Positions 23,984 to 32,414 of a stretch of DNA of 64,000 bases are shown here, in pieces. Within the stretch, counting starts at the first letter, position 1. Every line of letters begins with the position of its first letter. Source of the stretch: Curtobacterium sp. 458 (lineage in GTDB: Bacteria; Actinomycetota; Actinomycetes; Actinomycetales; Microbacteriaceae); NCBI RefSeq assembly GCF_030406605.1, contig NZ_CP129104.1, forward strand, positions 694,072 to 758,071, given 5' to 3'. Both the position numbers and the translations under genes were made by a program. Below the pieces are notes generated by a model that worked only from the letters and a program-made list of their open reading frames with translations, was not told the DNA's origin and made no database searches.

Positions 23984-26062
23984 GTGACCGGCACCGCCAC
24001 GCAGGCGCGGGCCGGGAGGCGCTCCACGAGCGTCGCCCGGCCCGCGCTCGGCGTCCTGCTCCTCGTCGCCGGGATCGCGCTCGTCGCCGTGCTCGCCGCG
24101 GTGGACACCACCCAGGGCACCGCGAACGTCGGGGTCGCCGACGTCTGGAAGGCCCTCACCGGCCGGGTGGACGGCGCCGACGCGTCGGTCGTCGTCGCCT
24201 CCCGCTTCCCCCGTGCGGTCGCCGGGCTGGTCGTCGGCTTCGCGCTCGGTGTCGCCGGCGCCGCACTGCAGGCGGTGACCCGGAACGTGCTCGCCGCGCC
24301 GGACACCCTCGCCGTCAACGCCGGCGCGTACCTCGCGCTCGGCATCGTCTCGGTGTCGGGCATCGGACTGCCGGTCGTCGCGCAGTCCGGCATCGCCTTC
24401 CTCGGGGGACTCGCGGCCGCCGCCCTGGTGCTCGCGCTGTCCGGACTCGGCAGCGGGACCCTGCGGCTCGTCCTGGCCGGCACGGCGCTCGCCCTCGGCC
24501 TGGGCTCCGTCACCCAGGCGCTCGTCCTGCTGTTCCCGCAGCAGACCCGGGGGCTCTACAGCTGGAACCAGGGCGGCATCGCGCAGAACGGGTACGACAC
24601 GATCCTGCCGATGCTCCCGGTGGTGGCGGTCGGGGTCGTCGGCTTCCTCGTCCTCTCCCACCGGGTGGACGCCCTGGCACTCGGTGACGACGCCGCCCGC
24701 GGGCTCGGCGTCCCGGTCCGGAGCACCCGCATCGTCGCGGTCGTCCTCGCGGTGCTGCTCTCCGCCGCGGCCGTGACGATCGCCGGACCGATCGGCTTCG
24801 TCGGCCTGTGCGCGCCGGCACTCGTCCGTCCGGTCGCGCGGACCTTCCCCACCCTGCACCGATCCTGGGCGCTCTTGACCGTCTCGGGCCTCGTGGGAGC
24901 CGGCATCGTGGTCGCCTCGGACGTCCTGCTCCGCGCCGTCGTGTCGGGCGACCGGGCCGTGACCGTCCCCACGGGCGTCGTCACGAGCGTCGTCGGCGCG
25001 GTGTTCCTCGTCGTGATGGCGCTCCGGATGCGCGACCCCGGGCAGACCACCCCGCTCGAGGTCTCGCGCATCCCCGGTCGACTCGCGGTCACCCTGACGG
25101 TCGTCGCCCTCGTGGCCGTGCTCGTCGGCGTGATCGTCGCATCGGTGCTGCTCGGGGACGCGAAGCTCCTGCTCGGTGACGTGACGAACTGGCTGACCGG
25201 CCGGGCGACCCAGGCGATCTCGTTCATCCTCGACACCCGCGTCCCGCGGGTCACCGCCGCGCTCCTCGCCGGTGCAGCGCTGGCACTCGCCGGGACGCTC
25301 GTGCAGGGCGTCACCCGCAACCCGCTCGCCGACCCCGGGGTCCTCGGCGTCTCGAGCGGGGCCGGCCTCGGTGCCGTGCTCGTCGTGACGGCGGTCCCCG
25401 CGGCGTCGACGTGGGGCGTGGCCGGGGCCGCGTTCGCCGGTGCCGCGGTGGCGGCGCTCGTGGTGTTCGGTCTCGCTGCCCGCGGGGGCTTCCGACAGAA
25501 CCGCCTCGTGCTCGTCGGCGTCGGGGTGTCGGCCGGGCTCACGGCACTCATCAGCCTGCTCATCGTGGTCACCGACCCGTTCAACGCGAACAAGGCACTG
25601 ACCTGGTTGTCGGGTTCGACGTACGGCCGGACGTGGCAGGACTCCTTCCCGGTCGTCGTGGTGCTCGTCGTCGCGCTCGTGCTCGTGCTGCCGGCGCACC
25701 GGGAGCTCGACCTCGTCTCACTCGACGAGGACTCGCCCCGGTTGCTCGGCGTCCGACTCGGCCGGACCCGACTCGGCTTCCTGACGCTCTCGGTGCTGCT
25801 CACCGCGACGGCGATCGCGGCGGTCGGCACGATCGGCTTCGTCGGGCTGGTCGCTCCGCACGCGGCCCGCTCGCTGGTGGGTCGAGCGCACGCCCGGGTC
25901 GTGCCGGTGGCGGTGCTGCTCGGTGCGGTGCTCGTCTGCCTCGGTGACCTGCTCGGACGGACGGTCATCGCGCCGGCGCAGCTCGGCGCGGGCATCCTCA
26001 CCGCGCTCGTCGGGACGCCGTACTTCGTGTGGCTGCTCCTGCGGACGCCACGAGCGCACTGA
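23984..26062 (+). CDS. Fused FecC-FecD-type iron-siderophore ABC permease
   Basis: This 692-residue protein is a tandem fusion of two FecCD permease domains of about 345 residues each. The first repeat contains LQAVTRNVLAAPDTLAVNAGAYLA, the second VQGVTRNPLADPGVLGVSSG, and both have the IGFVGL coupling motif (GPIGFVGLCAP and GTIGFVGLVAP). One polypeptide therefore replaces the usual permease dimer. GTG 23984 follows the binding-protein stop by 2 bp. The operon ends at palindrome copy C, which separates it from a convergent SDR gene. Confidence 0.92.
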   Translation: MTGTATQARAGRRSTSVARPALGVLLLVAGIALVAVLAAVDTTQGTANVGVADVWKALTGRVDGADASVVVASRFPRAVAGLVVGFALGVAGAALQAVTRNVLAAPDTLAVNAGAYLALGIVSVSGIGLPVVAQSGIAFLGGLAAAALVLALSGLGSGTLRLVLAGTALALGLGSVTQALVLLFPQQTRGLYSWNQGGIAQNGYDTILPMLPVVAVGVVGFLVLSHRVDALALGDDAARGLGVPVRSTRIVAVVLAVLLSAAAVTIAGPIGFVGLCAPALVRPVARTFPTLHRSWALLTVSGLVGAGIVVASDVLLRAVVSGDRAVTVPTGVVTSVVGAVFLVVMALRMRDPGQTTPLEVSRIPGRLAVTLTVVALVAVLVGVIVASVLLGDAKLLLGDVTNWLTGRATQAISFILDTRVPRVTAALLAGAALALAGTLVQGVTRNPLADPGVLGVSSGAGLGAVLVVTAVPAASTWGVAGAAFAGAAVAALVVFGLAARGGFRQNRLVLVGVGVSAGLTALISLLIVVTDPFNANKALTWLSGSTYGRTWQDSFPVVVVLVVALVLVLPAHRELDLVSLDEDSPRLLGVRLGRTRLGFLTLSVLLTATAIAAVGTIGFVGLVAPHAARSLVGRAHARVVPVAVLLGAVLVCLGDLLGRTVIAPAQLGAGILTALVGTPYFVWLLLRTPRAH

Positions 26063-26076
26063 CGGCGCTCGCGGTC

Positions 26077-26126
26077 TGACGGACGGGAGGCACGGTGCCA
26101 GCCGGCACCGTGCCTCCCGTCCGTCA
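26077..26126. repeat. Interspersed palindrome, copy C (23-bp perfect stem)
   Basis: A 23-nt arm (26077-26099) is followed by an AGCC loop and its exact 23-nt complement (26104-26126). The core matches copy A and is extended outward by TGACG/CGTCA. It lies between the convergent iron permease and SDR genes, where it probably terminates both. Confidence 0.85.
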
Positions 26127-26137
26127 CGTGGTCGCCG

Positions 26138-27037
26138 CTACGGCGTCGGCATCCCGCCGTCGACGTGCAGCGTCTCCCCCACGACGTAGGACGATTCGCC
26201 GCTGGCGAGGAACACGTACGCCGGCGCCAGCTCGGCGGGCTGGCCCCAGCGACCGAGGTAGGTCTGCTCGCCCGCGCTCGGGAGGTCCTCGGGCTTCTGC
26301 CCGCCGGCGGGCTGCAGCGGCGTCCAGATCGGACCGGGTGCGACGGCGTTCACCCGGATGCCCTTCGGCGCGAGCTGCGCGGCGAGGCCCTTGGCGAGGT
26401 TGTTCACGGTCGCCTTCGTCGCGGCGTAGTGCACGAGGTGCGGTGACGGCGCGTACGCCTGGATCGACGTCGTGTTGATGATCGTCGACCCGGGAGCCAG
26501 GTGCGGCACGGCGGCCTTCGTGATGCGGAAGGTCGCGTAGACGTTCGTCTTGAAGGTCTCGTCGAACTCCTCGTCCTCGATGTCGGTGATCGAGTCGACG
26601 TTCTGCTGCTTGCCGGCGTTGTTCACGACGATGTCGAGTCCGCCGAGGCCCTCGACGGCCTTCGCGACGAGTTCCTCGCACCACTCCTTCGACGTGATGT
26701 CCCCGGGCAGCGCCACCGCCGTCCGTCCGGCGGCCTCGATGAGTCCGACGATGCGCTGCGCGTCCTCCTCCTCCTCGGGCAGGTAGGAGATCGCGACGTC
26801 GGCGCCCTCCCGTGCGTACGCGATCGCGACGGCGGCGCCGATGCCGGAGTCCCCGCCGGTGACGAGCGCCCTCCGGCCCTCGAGACGACCGGAGCCGCGG
26901 TAGGTGTCCTCACCGTGGTCGGCCGGGACGTTCTGCGCCATCTCCTCGTCGGTGCCGGCGCCGGGCAGGTACTGCTCGTCGGGCTTCTTGTCCGCGTACA
27001 TCGCGGTCGGGTCCTGCATCGTGTACTGGTCCGTCAT
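26138..27037 (-). CDS. SDR oxidoreductase, YghA/YdaD-like
   Basis: This 299-residue short-chain dehydrogenase has a 45-residue N-terminal extension before VTGGDSGIGAAVAIAYAREGADV, then VVNNAGKQ and YAATKATVNNLAKGLA with the catalytic YxxxK. The extension and the DGGMPTP end are typical of the general-stress YdaD/YghA group, which reduce aldehydes or ketones of uncertain identity. TACCGT (27045-27050) is 7 nt before ATG 27037, so the mRNA is probably leaderless. A close paralogue lies at 60694-61581. Confidence 0.88.
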   Translation of the reverse strand: MTDQYTMQDPTAMYADKKPDEQYLPGAGTDEEMAQNVPADHGEDTYRGSGRLEGRRALVTGGDSGIGAAVAIAYAREGADVAISYLPEEEEDAQRIVGLIEAAGRTAVALPGDITSKEWCEELVAKAVEGLGGLDIVVNNAGKQQNVDSITDIEDEEFDETFKTNVYATFRITKAAVPHLAPGSTIINTTSIQAYAPSPHLVHYAATKATVNNLAKGLAAQLAPKGIRVNAVAPGPIWTPLQPAGGQKPEDLPSAGEQTYLGRWGQPAELAPAYVFLASGESSYVVGETLHVDGGMPTP

Positions 27038-27184
27038 GCGCCGTACGGTACGCAGGCCGGGCAGCGCCGACGTCCAGGCACTGTCCCCCGACGGGTGTCG
27101 CCGAATGTCACGGTGCGGTGACGGCCCGGAACCGATTCGGTAACACCCGTCGTCCACCGAGGTCCGAGGCCGTACGGTCGACTG

Positions 27185-27988
27185 GTGACCTTCCGCCCCT
27201 CCCTCGCGCTCGGCGTCGCCGTGCTGGCCGCCTCGGCGACCGTGCTCGCGACCGGCGCACCCGCCGGGGCGGCGGAACCCACGCAGACGGCCACCTCGAC
27301 GTCGTCCGTGTCGAACGGCAAGCTCAAGCGCGTCGACGCCATCGAGCTCCGCGCCGAGTCGCTCGTCCTCGAGCGTGACGACCGCACCGTCGTCGACGTG
27401 TCGATGCGCGATGCACGGTCGACCGTCTCACTGCTCAACCGGCTCCTCGGTACGCCGTCGCGCACCCAGACGGCCGAGGGAGACGGCGGGGCGTGCTTCC
27501 CGGCCGGCACGACCTACACCTGGGGCGGTGCGATCCGCGTCGCCGCACTGGCCACGCCCGCCGAGCTCGGCAACGCCGTCGAGATCCGCGTCCTCCGTGA
27601 CGAGGTCCGGTCCCGCAGTGGGTCGATGGTCGAGCTGTCCGGTCCGCACGGCGTGCAGGTCGGCGACGACATCGAGCGACGCATCGAACGGACCGCCCCG
27701 CAGGACCGGATGTCCTTCGGCTCGGACGACTCGGACGACCCCTCGGCCTGGCAGGTGCTCCTCCAGCGCGGCTGGGACGACACCGAGCAGCGCACGGACG
27801 ACCGGTCGAGCGACGACCGGTCGAGCGACGACCGCCGCGCGCGTGCGGCGTCGGACGAGGACACCGACGGCGCGAAGGACCCCCGCGGCGACGACACCGA
27901 GCGCAACGGTGTCTCCGCCCTGACCGACGACACCACCGTGACCGTGCTCGGCTCCCCGATGCCGGTCAACGCGACGAACGGCTGCTGA
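27185..27988 (+). CDS. Secreted hypothetical protein
   Basis: This 267-residue protein has a signal peptide (cleavage near GAPAGAAEP) and a central beta-rich region with CFPAGTTYTWGGAIRVAALATP. The acidic, low-complexity C-terminal third includes a tandem DDRSS repeat encoded by a 15-bp DNA repeat near 27796-27836, and the protein ends NATNGC. No family is recognised. GTG 27185 lies 6 nt after TACGGT (27173-27178), again leaderless. It is divergent from the SDR gene, and their promoters are about 120 bp apart. Confidence 0.65.
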   Translation: MTFRPSLALGVAVLAASATVLATGAPAGAAEPTQTATSTSSVSNGKLKRVDAIELRAESLVLERDDRTVVDVSMRDARSTVSLLNRLLGTPSRTQTAEGDGGACFPAGTTYTWGGAIRVAALATPAELGNAVEIRVLRDEVRSRSGSMVELSGPHGVQVGDDIERRIERTAPQDRMSFGSDDSDDPSAWQVLLQRGWDDTEQRTDDRSSDDRSSDDRRARAASDEDTDGAKDPRGDDTERNGVSALTDDTTVTVLGSPMPVNATNGC

Positions 27989-27991
27989 CCC

Positions 27992-28774
27992 TCACACCCG
28001 GATCGTCGCGACGACCGGGAAGTGGTCGCTCGCGAACCAGGTCTCCGGCCCGTCGTGGTCGATCACGACCCGGTCCACGGCGCGTACACCCCGCGTGTAC
28101 ACCCAGTCGATGCGCTCACCCGACGCCACCGGCGGCTCCCAGTCGTTGAAGGTCGCGGTCCGGTCCTCGGGGTCCCCGGCGACGTCCCACGCGTCCGTGA
28201 ACCCGGCCTCGACGAGCACCCGGGACGCCCGACCGACGCCGGCCGGCTCGTTGCAGTCCCCGGCGACCACGACCGGCTCGTCGACAGCGGCCGTGCGCTC
28301 CGCGATCACGGCCGTGCTCCTCGCCCGGACCTCGTCACCGTGCGGGCCCTCCTCGTGGTCGAGATGGGTCGTCACGAGCGTGAAGGCCGCGCCGTCGACG
28401 TCGAGGAACCGCGCGTGGTTGACGATCCGGGGGAACACGCTCCCCCAGGTGTTGGACACCGGCTCGTCCGGTGTGTCCGACAGCCAGAAGGACCCGTGCT
28501 CGACGGGACGGAGTCGATCACGTCGGAAGAACACGGCAGCGTGCTCACCCGCGCTCCCGCCCTCCCGGCCCTGACCGACGTCGCCGTACCCGGGCAGTCC
28601 GGCACGCAGGTCGTCCATCTGGTGGTCGAACGCCTCCTGGACGCACAGGACGTCGGGGTCGTGGCGTCGCACGATGTCGAGCAGCACCGGCAGCCGCGCG
28701 GGCCAGTCGTGTGCGGGATCAGGGTTCTTGATGTTGTACGTCATCAGGGTGATCGGACGCTCGGCGCTGCTCAC
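27992..28774 (-). CDS. Endonuclease/exonuclease/phosphatase family hydrolase
   Basis: This 260-residue EEP-fold protein has the metal and catalytic motifs TYNIKN, CVQEAFDHQMDDL, GDCNEPAG and a terminal SDHFPVVA. The family spans DNA repair nucleases, sphingomyelinases and phosphodiesterases; no signal peptide is visible, so it is probably cytosolic. GTG 28774 lies 6 nt after TAGGTT (28781-28786), a leaderless start. It is codirectional with, and 16 bp downstream of, the sigma factor gene but evidently has its own promoter. Confidence 0.86.
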   Translation of the reverse strand: MSSAERPITLMTYNIKNPDPAHDWPARLPVLLDIVRRHDPDVLCVQEAFDHQMDDLRAGLPGYGDVGQGREGGSAGEHAAVFFRRDRLRPVEHGSFWLSDTPDEPVSNTWGSVFPRIVNHARFLDVDGAAFTLVTTHLDHEEGPHGDEVRARSTAVIAERTAAVDEPVVVAGDCNEPAGVGRASRVLVEAGFTDAWDVAGDPEDRTATFNDWEPPVASGERIDWVYTRGVRAVDRVVIDHDGPETWFASDHFPVVATIRV

Positions 28775-28790
28775 CCGTCGAACCTACCGA

Positions 28791-29360
28791 TCACGCGGGC
28801 TCCGGGACCATGACCCGCCGGAGCGCGATGACGCCGTCCCGGGCCCGCGTCTTGGCGGTCCCGACCGGGACCCCGAGTTCGATCGCCAGTTCCGGCCCGG
28901 AGAGCCCCACGAGGTGCCGCAGCACGACTGCCTCGCGCTGCCTCGGGGGCAGCTCGGCGACGGCACGGCGGAGGGCCGCGCGGTCGAGGACACTCTCGGC
29001 ACGCTCCGTGGCGGAGTGGTCGACGACCTCGTGGTCCCGGGCTCCGATGCGGCGGTCGCGGTCTCGGTCGGCGCGGCTCTTCCGGACACGGTCGATGGCC
29101 CGGCGCTGCGCGATCGTCCGGACCCACGCGATGACCGAGTGTCGGGGGTCGTAGCGCTCGGCGATCAGCCAGATCTCGAGGAACACGTCCTGCACGACCT
29201 CCTCCACCTGGCTGGGGTCGTTCAGTTGGTGGCGCACGTACCGTTCGACGAGCGGGCGGAAGCGTTCGTGCAGGGCCGTGAACGCGCGACGGTCACCGGC
29301 GGCCACCGCGAGCATCAGGTCGCGCTCCTGGGAGCGCTTGGCGAGGAGTTCGTCGTTCAT
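28791..29360 (-). CDS. ECF-type RNA polymerase sigma factor
   Basis: This 189-residue sigma-70 family protein has region 2 (FTALHERFRPLVERYVRH, then EEVVQDVFLEIW and an IAQRRAIDRVRK DNA-melting segment) and region 4 (LPPRQREAVVLRHLVGLSGPELA through GTAKTRARDG). It resembles SigK-like ECF factors, but no anti-sigma gene adjoins it; the next gene is an EEP hydrolase. It diverges from a TetR gene, and a perfect 8-3-8 inverted repeat (29368-29386) begins 8 bp upstream of its ATG, so the TetR probably controls it. Confidence 0.87.
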   Translation of the reverse strand: MNDELLAKRSQERDLMLAVAAGDRRAFTALHERFRPLVERYVRHQLNDPSQVEEVVQDVFLEIWLIAERYDPRHSVIAWVRTIAQRRAIDRVRKSRADRDRDRRIGARDHEVVDHSATERAESVLDRAALRRAVAELPPRQREAVVLRHLVGLSGPELAIELGVPVGTAKTRARDGVIALRRVMVPEPA

Positions 29361-29367
29361 ATCCGGT

Positions 29368-29386
29368 ATTTTGCATGCTGCAAAAT
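29368..29386. promoter_or_regulatory. 8-3-8 inverted repeat operator between sigma factor and TetR
   Basis: ATTTTGCA, TGC, TGCAAAAT is a perfect inverted repeat and unusually AT-rich for this genome. It lies 7 bp from the sigma factor start and 12 bp from the TetR -10 (TACACT, 29398-29403), so one dimer could govern both genes. Confidence 0.8.
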
Positions 29387-29409
29387 GGACTCACAAGTAC
29401 ACTCTCCAC

Positions 29410-30045
29410 ATGCCCGCCACACGGACCAGCCCCGCTACCGTTCGCCGCAGCACCGCGAAGGGACTGCGGACCCGGGCCCGCATCGTCGACGTCGCCGCGG
29501 AGCTCATGCTGACCCGCGGCGTCACCGGCACGACCCTCGACGACATCGGTGCTGCTGCCGGTGTCGGGCGGTCGCAGCTGTACCACTACTTCTCGGACAA
29601 GGACGCACTCGTCCACGACGTCATCGACCGGCAGGCGGACGCGGTCCTGACGCACCAGGGCGCCGACCACGCCGACCTCTCGACCTGGGAGGCCTGGTCA
29701 CGCTGGCGGGACCGCATGGTGGACGGCGCGCACGCGGGTGGTTGCGTGGGCGGGTGTCCGCTCGGCTCCCTCGGCACCGAGGTCGCCGAACGGGACAGCG
29801 CCGCACGCGGTCTGGTGTCCGCCGGGTTCAGCCGCTGGGAGGAGGGCTTCCGCCGGGGGATCGCCACGATGCAGCAGCGCGGCGTGCTCGACACCGACGC
29901 AGACCCGGCCACGCTGGCGACCGCCGTGATGGTGGCGCTCCAGGGCGGCCTGCTCCTCGCGCAGGTCCACCGCGACGTGCGACCGCTCGCCGTCGGCCTG
30001 GACACCGCGATCGCGGCGATCCGGCAGCACGCGACCGCGGCGTGA
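29410..30045 (+). CDS. TetR family regulator, LmrA/YxaF-like C-terminus
   Basis: This 211-residue regulator has the helix-turn-helix TLDDIGAAAGVGRSQLYHYFSDKDALV and a C-terminal GGCVGGCPLGSLGTEVAERD typical of the LmrA/YxaF ligand-binding domain. Relatives control multidrug pumps, but none adjoins it here. ATG 29410 is 6 nt after TACACT, so it is probably leaderless. The AT-rich inverted repeat upstream suggests autoregulation together with the divergent sigma factor gene. Confidence 0.87.
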   Translation: MPATRTSPATVRRSTAKGLRTRARIVDVAAELMLTRGVTGTTLDDIGAAAGVGRSQLYHYFSDKDALVHDVIDRQADAVLTHQGADHADLSTWEAWSRWRDRMVDGAHAGGCVGGCPLGSLGTEVAERDSAARGLVSAGFSRWEEGFRRGIATMQQRGVLDTDADPATLATAVMVALQGGLLLAQVHRDVRPLAVGLDTAIAAIRQHATAA

Positions 30046-30060
30046 CACCGGGCGCCGGCG

Positions 30061-31590
30061 TCAGTTGATGCAGACGTTCGCCTTGCCGTAGTTGTGCACG
30101 TCGGTCGACTTGGGCGAGGGCTCGCTGCTCGGCTTCGCGGACGATCCACCGGACGAGGACCCGCCGGAGGACGACCCACCGGACGAGCCCGACCCGCCGG
30201 CGGCCGGCGTCGAGGCCGACGACCCGGGCTGGGCCGGAGCGGAGACCGTCTTGCCGTCGGAGCCGAGCACGAGCGTGACGCCCGTGACGTCGTTCGTCCG
30301 GACCGCGACGGCCCCCGGGGTGGCCGCCACGACGGCCTTCGCCTGCGCCTCCATGCCCTTCGGGTACTGCACCTGCGTGGCCTTCGTGGTCTCCGAGGAC
30401 CCGGGCGTCCCGACCTGGAAGCCGCGCGCGGTGAGGTTCTGCGTCGCGGCCGCCGCGGCGCCGGTGACCCCGCTGCCGTTCAGCACGGTGACCGTCGTGC
30501 TCGCCGGCTCTGCGCTGGTGGCCTTGGTGTAGGCCTCGGGCTGCCCGACGAGGCCCTGGACGAAGGCGGGCAGACCGACCTCGTCGACCTGGACGATCGA
30601 GAGCGCGGACCCGTTGACGTAGATCGTCGGCGTGCCGAGCGTCGGGATCGTCGCCGACTGGATGTTGCCGGGTCGGAGGTCGCGCATCTGGGCCGCGAGC
30701 GACACCAGGTCGGTGTCGGTCTGGATCGATCCGCCGACGGCCTTGAGGATGTTGCCGAGCTTGACCGGGTTGAGCAGCGTGCCGGCGGACAGGACCTTCC
30801 GGGCCTCCTGGGACAGGAAGTACTGCTGGCGGACGTTGCGGTCGAGGTCGCCGTTCGGCAGACCGTGGCGCTGGCGGACGAACGAGAGCGCCTGCTTGGC
30901 GTCGAGGGAGCTCTTGCCCTTGGGCAGGTTCACGCCCGAGTACGGGTCGTTCACCGCGTTGTTCAGGCAGACGTCGACCGGCCCGAGTTCCTTGACGACC
31001 TGGTAGAAGCCGAGCAGGGAGACGCGGACGTAGTGGTCGATCTGCAGTCCGCTGACGTTCTCGATCGTCTTGATGAGCAGCTTCGCACCGCCGGTGTCGC
31101 CCCCGCCGTTGAGGGTGCCGTAGTAGAAGGCGCTGTTGAGCTTGCCCTTGCCGACGCCCGGTATCTCGACGTACGAGTCGCGCGGGAAGGAGATCATCGT
31201 CGCCTGCGAGCCGTCGGCGTTGATGTGGAGCACGATCATCGTGTCCGTGTTGGTCGCCCCGCCGTCGCTCGTCGTGCTGAGCTCGGCCATCTGCTCGGGG
31301 GTCGCGTTGTCCGGCCGGTGGTCGTCGCCGACGAGCAGGATGTTCTGCGCTTCGCCGTCGACGTCGTTCTTGGTGTCCTTCTTGCCGGTGATCGCGTTGA
31401 CGATCGTGACGCTGCCCGCGAGCTGGTCGTACGTGTAGAAGGCGTACGCGCCGCTCAGGGCGATCGCCATGGTGACCACACCCGCGATCGCCGGGAAGAC
31501 GGCGCTCAGGCGCCGCTTCTGCCGCCCGTGGCGGGGCGGCACGGAGCCGCGCCGGGCGCGGCGGGTCGTCTCGTCGGGTGCATCGCTCAC
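30061..31590 (-). CDS. LytR-CpsA-Psr (LCP) ligase with LytR_C domain
   Basis: This 509-residue membrane-anchored protein has one helix (about residues 30-52) and an LCP domain with GDDHRPD, ATMISFPRDSYVEIPGVGKGKLNSAF, and the RQRHGLPNGDLDRNVRQQ segment. A LytR_C domain (TTVTVLNGSGVTGAAAAATQNL) and a Ser/Gly-rich tail follow. LCP enzymes transfer glycopolymers such as arabinogalactan or teichoic-type chains from lipid carriers to peptidoglycan. GTG 31590 lies 6 nt after TACCCT (31597-31602), so it is leaderless. A second, shorter LCP gene lies at 35089. Confidence 0.92.
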   Translation of the reverse strand: MSDAPDETTRRARRGSVPPRHGRQKRRLSAVFPAIAGVVTMAIALSGAYAFYTYDQLAGSVTIVNAITGKKDTKNDVDGEAQNILLVGDDHRPDNATPEQMAELSTTSDGGATNTDTMIVLHINADGSQATMISFPRDSYVEIPGVGKGKLNSAFYYGTLNGGGDTGGAKLLIKTIENVSGLQIDHYVRVSLLGFYQVVKELGPVDVCLNNAVNDPYSGVNLPKGKSSLDAKQALSFVRQRHGLPNGDLDRNVRQQYFLSQEARKVLSAGTLLNPVKLGNILKAVGGSIQTDTDLVSLAAQMRDLRPGNIQSATIPTLGTPTIYVNGSALSIVQVDEVGLPAFVQGLVGQPEAYTKATSAEPASTTVTVLNGSGVTGAAAAATQNLTARGFQVGTPGSSETTKATQVQYPKGMEAQAKAVVAATPGAVAVRTNDVTGVTLVLGSDGKTVSAPAQPGSSASTPAAGGSGSSGGSSSGGSSSGGSSAKPSSEPSPKSTDVHNYGKANVCIN

Positions 31591-31669
31591 CCGGAAAGGG
31601 TAACTGCAGTGCTCGAACCTGCCATGAGAACGCCTGGCAGGTCGCTCCGGACCGCCGTGACAACGAGAG

Positions 31670-31711
31670 GGACGGGAGGCGCGGTGCGGGCCGGCACCGC
31701 GCCTCCCGTCC
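31670..31711. repeat. Interspersed palindrome, copy D
   Basis: Arms of 18 nt (31670-31687 and 31694-31711) with core GACGGGAGGCGCGGTGC pair perfectly around a 6-nt loop. It lies between the GntR gene and the LCP gene, both on the minus strand, where it can end the GntR transcript. Confidence 0.8.
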
Positions 31712-31738
31712 GCTGGGTGGTCGCGTCCGCGACCCTCG

Positions 31739-32392
31739 CTACTGGTCGCGCGAGGGCAGCAGGTGCACGGCCTCCATCGCGAGCTCGGCCGCGATCGGGT
31801 CCTTCGCCAGCACGGCGGCCTTGAGCTTCTCGAGCTCGGGGACGACCGTGTCCACGGGGATCAGCTCGGCGAGTTCGGGCACCCGCAGCTTGAACGCCAG
31901 GCCGTCGGTCGTCGACCGGCAGAGTGACGCGAGCGACGCGTTGCCGCAGGCCTCGACCCACATCGCGTAGATGTTCGCGCCGTCACGGGCGACCTCGTCC
32001 TGCTTGCCCTTCGACGAGCGGGCGACGACGTCGTCGAGCATCTTGACGACCTTCTTGCGCTGCGACTCGGTGAAGCGCGGGACCGCGAGGCGCACGACCC
32101 CGCCGTAGATCACCCCGAGGGTCCGGTAGGCGTCGAGGAGCTCGTCCTTCGTGGGCGCTGCCACACGGGTGTAGCGATTCGGTGCCATCTCGATCAGGCC
32201 GGACCGGGAGAGCTCTGCCAGGGCCTCGCGGATGGGGGTGCGGGAGACGCCGAGCCAGGCGATGAGGTCGTCGTCGTTCAGGCGCTCACCGGGCTCGAGG
32301 GTGCCGTCCATGATCGCGTCGCGGATCTTGTCCTGGACGGTGTCGCGGAGGAGCTTCCGTTCGGCGGCGGGCTGGGTGGAGGGCACTGGCAT
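31739..32392 (-). CDS. GntR family regulator with FCD-like domain
   Basis: This 217-residue protein has the GntR winged helix (IRDAIMDGTLEPGERLNDDDLIAWLGVSRTPIREALAELSRSG, written here as a continuous N-terminal domain of about residues 15-75) and a helical effector domain that looks like FCD. The palindrome TCACATGTGA (32405-32414) lies just upstream, next to a CACGCT hexamer 6 nt before ATG 32392, suggesting autorepression. It is codirectional with the MMPL gene, whose stop codon lies within that palindrome. Confidence 0.84.
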   Translation of the reverse strand: MPVPSTQPAAERKLLRDTVQDKIRDAIMDGTLEPGERLNDDDLIAWLGVSRTPIREALAELSRSGLIEMAPNRYTRVAAPTKDELLDAYRTLGVIYGGVVRLAVPRFTESQRKKVVKMLDDVVARSSKGKQDEVARDGANIYAMWVEACGNASLASLCRSTTDGLAFKLRVPELAELIPVDTVVPELEKLKAAVLAKDPIAAELAMEAVHLLPSRDQ

Positions 32393-32404
32393 GCGCCCAG
32401 CGTG

Positions 32405-32414
32405 TCACATGTGA
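32405..32414. promoter_or_regulatory. Palindrome upstream of GntR gene
   Basis: TCACATGTGA is a perfect 10-bp palindrome 13 bp upstream of the GntR start. Its first three bases are also the MMPL stop codon, so operator and coding sequence overlap. Confidence 0.45.
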
